Below, in pieces: positions 6,972 to 11,197 of a stretch of DNA of 11,197 bases. Below the pieces are notes generated by a model. It had not been told where the DNA came from. It did not search any database and saw only the letters and a program-made list of their open reading frames with translations. Origin of the DNA: Bacteroidales bacterium (GTDB lineage: Bacteria > Bacteroidota > Bacteroidia > Bacteroidales > ML635J-15); assembly GCA_028701945.1 (NCBI GenBank), contig JAQVPT010000091.1:1-11197 (forward strand), in the 5' to 3' direction. The position numbers and the translations under genes are program-made. The stretch's first letter is position 1, and every line of letters begins with the position of its first letter.

Positions 6972-7391
6972 CTAAAACTCAACGCATCTATTTTCTTCAA
7001 TAACAGAAATAGTAACATTGACAGTTGCTGAGGGAAGTATATTTGCAGCAATTTCAGGCCACTCAATAAATATAATAGCATCAGTGTTAATATATTCTTC
7101 AAAGCCTATATCTAGTAATTCCGCAAGATTTTCGATTCGGTACAAATCAAAATGATAAATAATTACATCATCTTTAGTATTATACTCATTCACAATAGCA
7201 AAAGTTGGGCTTGTAACCTCAACGTCAACACCTAATTCTTTGCAAATAGCTTTAATAAATGTTGTTTTCCCTACTCCCATTTCTCCATAAAATGCAAATA
7301 CATTATTCTGAGAATCGAGTTTATTTAAGCTTATAAAAGTTCTTGCAGCCTTTGAAATATTATCTAAATTCCGAATTATTATTTGTGCCAT
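6972..7391 (-). CDS. tsaE: TsaE, ATPase for tRNA threonylcarbamoyladenosine synthesis
   Basis: A 139-residue P-loop ATPase that works with TsaD-TsaB in the cytoplasm to make t6A at position 37 of ANN-decoding tRNAs, normally essential. The Walker A motif is G-E-M-G-V-G-K-T-T (36-44). The family motifs T-S-P-T-F (60-64), H-F-D-L-Y-R (80-85), G-F-E-E-Y (96-100) and the Walker-B-like I-F-I-E-W-P-E (107-113) follow in the right order, and length is typical. Its ATG shares one base with the porX stop codon (TAATG at 7393-7389), so translation is probably coupled to porX. I recall porX-tsaE adjacency as recurring in Bacteroidota; it appears to be positional rather than functional. Confidence 0.96.
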   Translation of the reverse strand: MAQIIIRNLDNISKAARTFISLNKLDSQNNVFAFYGEMGVGKTTFIKAICKELGVDVEVTSPTFAIVNEYNTKDDVIIYHFDLYRIENLAELLDIGFEEYINTDAIIFIEWPEIAANILPSATVNVTISVIEENRCVEF

Positions 7392-8944
7392 TATTTAGAT
7401 TTCATGTGTATTAAAGGAATTATCATTTCTTGAAGCGATACGCCTCCGTGCTGAAATGTGTCTTTATAATATTTAACATAATGATTATAATTATTTGGAT
7501 AAGCAAAGAAGTCGGTTCCTTGAGCAAATACATAAGTAGAGCTAATGTTTGTTTTCGGAAGATGTGCATCATTAGGATTAAGGATTTCAAAGACATCTTT
7601 TTTATTGTAATTTAAACTTCTTCCTTGTTTGTATCTAAGATTAGTAGTAGTATCCCTATCACCAATAATTTTAACTGGGTCTGAAACTTGTATGCTGCCG
7701 TGATCTGTCGAAATGATCAAATGAATATCCTTTTCAGCAAAAACTTTCAACATATCAAAAAGAGGCGAAAACTCAAACCACGATCTTGTTATTGCTCTAT
7801 AAGCTTTTGTAGTATTTGCCATCTCTCTAATAATTTTCTGGTCGGTTCGTGCATGAGAAAGGGCATCTACAAAATTAACCACAACAGCAACAAATTGGTT
7901 ATTTAGGATAGAATTTGAATTATCGGCTATTCTCTTGCAATATTTAATGTCTGTAACCTTCTCGAAATAGAAACTCGAATTAATGCTGTATCTTTGCAAA
8001 TAAGCTTTTAACATATCTTCCTCATAAAGATTTTTCCCTCCTTCTTCATCATCGTTTTTCCAAAGATCAGGATATAATTTGTTAATTTCTGAAGGCATAA
8101 GTCCAGAAAATATAGAATTTCTGGAATATTGAGTGGAAGTTGGTAAAATAGAATAATAAAGATCTTCTTTCTCAAGTCTATAAAACTGCGAAAGAAGAGG
8201 TTCGAGACTTTTCCACTGGTCGAAACGCAGATTATCCATTAAAAGAAATACAACTTTTTCGCCTTTTTTAAGCAATGGAAACACCTTGCTTTTTAATAAG
8301 TTCGGCGACATTAATGGTTTGTCTTCATTTTTGGGATCGAACCAACTTGTGTAATTTCTTTTTATGAATTTTGCAAAACTTCTATTTGCTTCATTTAGTT
8401 GCATTTTAATGACTTCGTCCATCGTACTGTCTTGAGAATTTGACAATTCTAGTTCCCAGTAAGAAAGCTTTTTATACACCTCTATCCAATCTTCGTAACT
8501 AAGGCTATCGTTTATTTCCATACCTAATCGGGAAAATTCTGACTGATAAGCAGAAGTTGTTTTTGCAGTTATTAATCTATCTTTATCAATGTTTTTTTTA
8601 ATCGCTAGCAAAATTTGATTGGGATTTACAGGCTTTATAAGATAATCATTAATTTTGGAGCCTATAGCTTCGTCCATAATATTTTCCTCTTCACTTTTTG
8701 TAATCATCACAACAGGTATAAGAGGACTAATAGCTTTAATTTTGTTTAAAGTTTCAAGTCCGCTAAGACCGGGCATGTTTTCATCGAGAAAAATAATATC
8801 ATAAATATTTTCTTTAACAAGCTCTATGGCATCACTCCCATTTGTGGCAGTATCTATATGATAAGATTTCGATTCAAGAAAGATTATATGTGGTCTCAAT
8901 AAATCAATTTCATCATCAGTCCATAAGATTCTTATCTGTTTCAT
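7391..8944 (-). CDS. porX: PorX, T9SS response regulator with PglZ phosphodiesterase domain
   Basis: Controls type IX secretion; in Porphyromonas gingivalis PorX is linked to the kinase PorY, the sigma factor SigP and the T9SS protein PorL. The 517 residues comprise a CheY-like receiver (about 1-120), a helical linker (about 130-215) and an alkaline-phosphatase-superfamily PglZ domain (about 225-517). Receiver residues are present: acidic pocket D10-D11, phosphoacceptor D54 in F-L-D-E-N-M-P-G, T82 and K104. In the PglZ domain the likely metal and catalytic residues are D237 (L-M-D-N-L-R), T271 within P-T-S-T-Q-Y, D360 and H364 (N-F-V-D-A-L-S-H), D414-H415 (S-T-D-H-G-S) and H499 (F-Q-H-G-G), so both halves look active. 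PorX enzymes have been reported to hydrolyse linear and cyclic oligonucleotides. There is no DNA-binding domain. It follows porW by 41 bases and overlaps tsaE by one. Confidence 0.95.
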   Translation of the reverse strand: MKQIRILWTDDEIDLLRPHIIFLESKSYHIDTATNGSDAIELVKENIYDIIFLDENMPGLSGLETLNKIKAISPLIPVVMITKSEEENIMDEAIGSKINDYLIKPVNPNQILLAIKKNIDKDRLITAKTTSAYQSEFSRLGMEINDSLSYEDWIEVYKKLSYWELELSNSQDSTMDEVIKMQLNEANRSFAKFIKRNYTSWFDPKNEDKPLMSPNLLKSKVFPLLKKGEKVVFLLMDNLRFDQWKSLEPLLSQFYRLEKEDLYYSILPTSTQYSRNSIFSGLMPSEINKLYPDLWKNDDEEGGKNLYEEDMLKAYLQRYSINSSFYFEKVTDIKYCKRIADNSNSILNNQFVAVVVNFVDALSHARTDQKIIREMANTTKAYRAITRSWFEFSPLFDMLKVFAEKDIHLIISTDHGSIQVSDPVKIIGDRDTTTNLRYKQGRSLNYNKKDVFEILNPNDAHLPKTNISSTYVFAQGTDFFAYPNNYNHYVKYYKDTFQHGGVSLQEMIIPLIHMKSK

Positions 8945-8985
8945 AAGGATTATTTTTGAATGGTTAGCACAGAAATACCGACTTA

Positions 8986-11197
8986 TTAATAATTACTCTG
9001 ATAAAAGTTTAGGTATCCGTTAATATCTTTATTTTTGCGGAGTTTCGTGAGATTTGTTTCCGAAATTACAAATATTTTATGTTCTATATTTTTAATTTTA
9101 TTAAAAACGTCATCACTATTTCCAATTAATTTTGAATAATTAACAGATTGCGTTTTGTTTTTAAAAGGTTTAACCGTTACAAGTTCGTAAGCCGCGTCAA
9201 ATGTCATATTTGTAACATTAAATGTTTTCATACTAAAATTAAAAATATTAAAGTTCCTTACTTCAAAACTAAGCCGTTTAATATCTACATCTTGCGATTT
9301 AACATAAATCGCATAGTAGTGGGTTTCGTTTTCGTCGAACTCATAATTTTCTTTTTCGTCTGGTGTCCTAATAATATTTCCGCTTGTGTCAGTAACAATA
9401 TTATCGTTATTTTTAGCTATTGGATCAGGTCTTTTTTGAAGATCTGCAATCAGTGCTTGTACATCCGTAGTACCAAAATAACCAAGAATATTTTCAGCGG
9501 CAGTTGCCATTTCATGTTCTTGATATCGTTGAATATATTGAATTAGTGATGTCTTAAAAACGACAGTATCAGCATTTCTTCCTATACATAATGTTTTAAA
9601 GAAGTCAAAATTTGCTCTTAACTCTCCATTTGGATTATTGTCGAGATAGTTATTGCATTTAGTTTTGACAACATTACAATTTCCACTCATAAAACTATCG
9701 TAAGTTTCAATGTATAGTTGTATGTCTTGTAATCGTTTTTGCTCAAGTTCTTTTACGTAGTTAGGATTTTGCAATAATCTTGCATAATTTGTATCAGGGA
9801 ATTTAGATATAATAAGATTTTCATATTTTTGCATTTCTGCATTATTCCCAGTCAGCTTATTTAAAAGATATAAATTATAATAAGATAATAGTAAGTATTC
9901 ATTATTAGGGAATCTTTTATTAAGTTCTTCATAAGCCATAATAGATTTAGGATAATCGGAGAATTTTTCTTTATAAATACGACCAACATTAAACAATGCC
10001 TTAATAATACGTTCATTTGACAATTGCAAAGTAGAGTCAGTCAGTGGAATATCTTGTAAGTAATATGACCTATCTTTAGTGTTTGTAATACGGCTCTTCC
10101 CATCAGCCGCAGTACTATCCTCTCCCTCAGCAAGTGCATCGTCGCCAAAGCCTAATGCGGACTTGTTTTTTCGTCTCCAATGGTCTTCGTTTTTGCGTTT
10201 CCCCCATTTTTTACTAAATTCATTTTTACCAAAACTAATTTGAGATGGATTATAAAAATACCATTTCCCGCCAGCAGGAGCATTCACATTGCTCATGGAA
10301 TTTCCTCTTTGTTGGTCAAATAACATTGAATTAATATTTGTCTGCTGTTCAATCTCCCTTTCGATTCTTTCCTGTTCTACTAGGTCAGCTATTATCTTAT
10401 CAATTATGTTATTTCTATCTTTCTCGCTCAAAGCTGCCAGCACTTGAACACTGTCTTCAAACTCGACAGTCGAAGTAAATTCAACGAGTTCATTAAGGTT
10501 TCTAGAGCTAGTTCGGATTTCCTGATAATTATCGTAGGTAGCTGGCAAAAAAGCCATACAAGTGTCATAATAAATCTGTGCATTATTATAATCGAGACGA
10601 GCAAAATATATCTCACCTAAATTTAAGCAGGAAAGAGCCTTTTGAAAATCATTTGAGACACTATTTACAGAAGACAGTTTATAATTCGCAATTGCCTCAT
10701 CTACCTGACCTTGCCTAAATTGAATTTCGGCAATTGCAAAATATATTTGGTCTAGATACTCAATGTTTTTATCATCTCGGAGCATCCTTTTCAAGGTCTT
10801 CATTATGTCTTTATTGCTATTCCCTTGCCCGACAAAGCATTTTGCCATATTTATTTTGGCATTAAACTCCATTTCATAAGAAGAGTTCTTTTTTGCTACT
10901 TCGGCATACAATTCGGAGGCTTTAGGCAGATTTTCGAGTTTCTCATAAATTTGAGCAAGAATGTAGGTATATCTCAACCTGTCATTTTTCTTTTTAGTGT
11001 TTTTTATTGCTCCAACAAGTTTTGGGATTGCACTTTCGTATTGCTTTTGTTTAATATAATAATCGGCATATATAGCTTCAAAAAATCCTTCTTGTTTTTT
11101 TGGCAGTTCTTTTTCGGCTTCGATAAAATCGAGAGTTTCTTTCGCATTTTTAAAATTGCCTTGTTCACTAAATGTTCGTGCAAGGTAAAGATTAGCA
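8986..11197 (-). CDS. porW: PorW/SprE, T9SS TPR lipoprotein, 5' end beyond window
   Basis: A component of the type IX secretion and gliding machinery, required for secretion in P. gingivalis (PorW) and Flavobacterium johnsoniae (SprE). The frame stays open to the right edge, giving 736 visible residues, so the lipoprotein signal and true start are outside; an apparent start at 10977 is only a TTG codon inside the gene. The visible part begins with tetratricopeptide-type helix pairs (about 1-220). Then come a charged, coiled-coil-prone stretch (about 255-290) and a hallmark segment with K-W-Y-F-Y-N (311-316) and K-K-W-G-K-R-K-N-E-D-H-W (329-340), which I recognise from PorW/SprE. A polar, acidic linker (about 350-370), further TPRs (about 400-470) and a conserved C-terminal domain beginning near H-Y-Y-A-I-Y (about 630-736) complete it. 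Its position directly before porX supports the assignment and suggests co-expression. Confidence 0.92.
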   Translation of the reverse strand, partial: ANLYLARTFSEQGNFKNAKETLDFIEAEKELPKKQEGFFEAIYADYYIKQKQYESAIPKLVGAIKNTKKKNDRLRYTYILAQIYEKLENLPKASELYAEVAKKNSSYEMEFNAKINMAKCFVGQGNSNKDIMKTLKRMLRDDKNIEYLDQIYFAIAEIQFRQGQVDEAIANYKLSSVNSVSNDFQKALSCLNLGEIYFARLDYNNAQIYYDTCMAFLPATYDNYQEIRTSSRNLNELVEFTSTVEFEDSVQVLAALSEKDRNNIIDKIIADLVEQERIEREIEQQTNINSMLFDQQRGNSMSNVNAPAGGKWYFYNPSQISFGKNEFSKKWGKRKNEDHWRRKNKSALGFGDDALAEGEDSTAADGKSRITNTKDRSYYLQDIPLTDSTLQLSNERIIKALFNVGRIYKEKFSDYPKSIMAYEELNKRFPNNEYLLLSYYNLYLLNKLTGNNAEMQKYENLIISKFPDTNYARLLQNPNYVKELEQKRLQDIQLYIETYDSFMSGNCNVVKTKCNNYLDNNPNGELRANFDFFKTLCIGRNADTVVFKTSLIQYIQRYQEHEMATAAENILGYFGTTDVQALIADLQKRPDPIAKNNDNIVTDTSGNIIRTPDEKENYEFDENETHYYAIYVKSQDVDIKRLSFEVRNFNIFNFSMKTFNVTNMTFDAAYELVTVKPFKNKTQSVNYSKLIGNSDDVFNKIKNIEHKIFVISETNLTKLRKNKDINGYLNFYQSNY

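Noticed and set aside
7391..8944. PglZ domain as a sign of a BREX phage-defence locus
   Set aside because: The N-terminal receiver domain and the adjacent porW identify PorX; no brxA, brxB, brxC, pglX or brxL genes are present.
9148..9546. A 132-codon plus-strand frame
   Set aside because: Antisense shadow of the conserved C-terminal domain of PorW, rich in Phe, Ile, Lys and Cys with no recognisable motif.
10428..10977. A TTG at 10977 as the start of the TPR gene, and a 62-residue minus-strand frame at 10428-10616
   Set aside because: The TPR frame continues open with good TPR-like sequence to 11197, so the TTG is internal. The short frame is an out-of-frame shadow of the same gene.

Overview
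The window is AT-rich DNA from a member of the Bacteroidota, probably a free-living or gut lineage outside the best-studied genera; I cannot fix the order. The assignment rests on four things: the type IX secretion (T9SS) proteins PorW/SprE and PorX, a TonB-dependent receptor with an N-terminal carboxypeptidase-regulatory-like domain, a methionyl-tRNA synthetase with a K-I-S-T-S signature, and several TAnnTTTG-type -7 promoter boxes. All eight genes lie on the minus strand, so transcription runs from high to low coordinates. No gap between genes exceeds about 135 bases. I see no RNA genes, insertion sequences, CRISPR arrays or broken genes.

Layout in transcription order. (1) 11197-6972: a tight cluster of porW/sprE (5' end beyond the window), porX and tsaE. 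The porW-porX gap is 41 bases and porX/tsaE overlap by one base (TAATG). It joins a T9SS structural lipoprotein and the T9SS response regulator/phosphodiesterase to an essential tRNA-modification ATPase. (2) 6841-5573: a six-TM sensor histidine kinase with no response regulator beside it, followed after 46 bases by a secreted glutathione-peroxidase-like thiol peroxidase (5526-4963). (3) 4827-2043: a small two-TM protein with a His-rich exported loop, followed after 46 bases by a TonB-dependent receptor with paired cysteines in its N-terminal domain and plug. Together they look like a metal (or metal-complex) uptake or sensing module. Its upstream region carries a 15-bp direct repeat overlapping a Fur-box-like sequence. 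A hairpin terminator closes the unit. (4) 1926-1: metG, cut at its 3' end by the window edge.

How they fit together. The T9SS proteins export and signal across the envelope. The sensor kinase is a candidate, but unproven, input to a regulator such as PorX. The periplasmic peroxidase protects the envelope from hydroperoxides. The receptor module imports a scarce nutrient, most plausibly a transition metal or its chelate. The most interesting parts are the Cys/His-rich uptake pair with its putative Fur-family operator, and the orphan kinase beside the porX cluster. Neither is a wholly new system on sequence alone.
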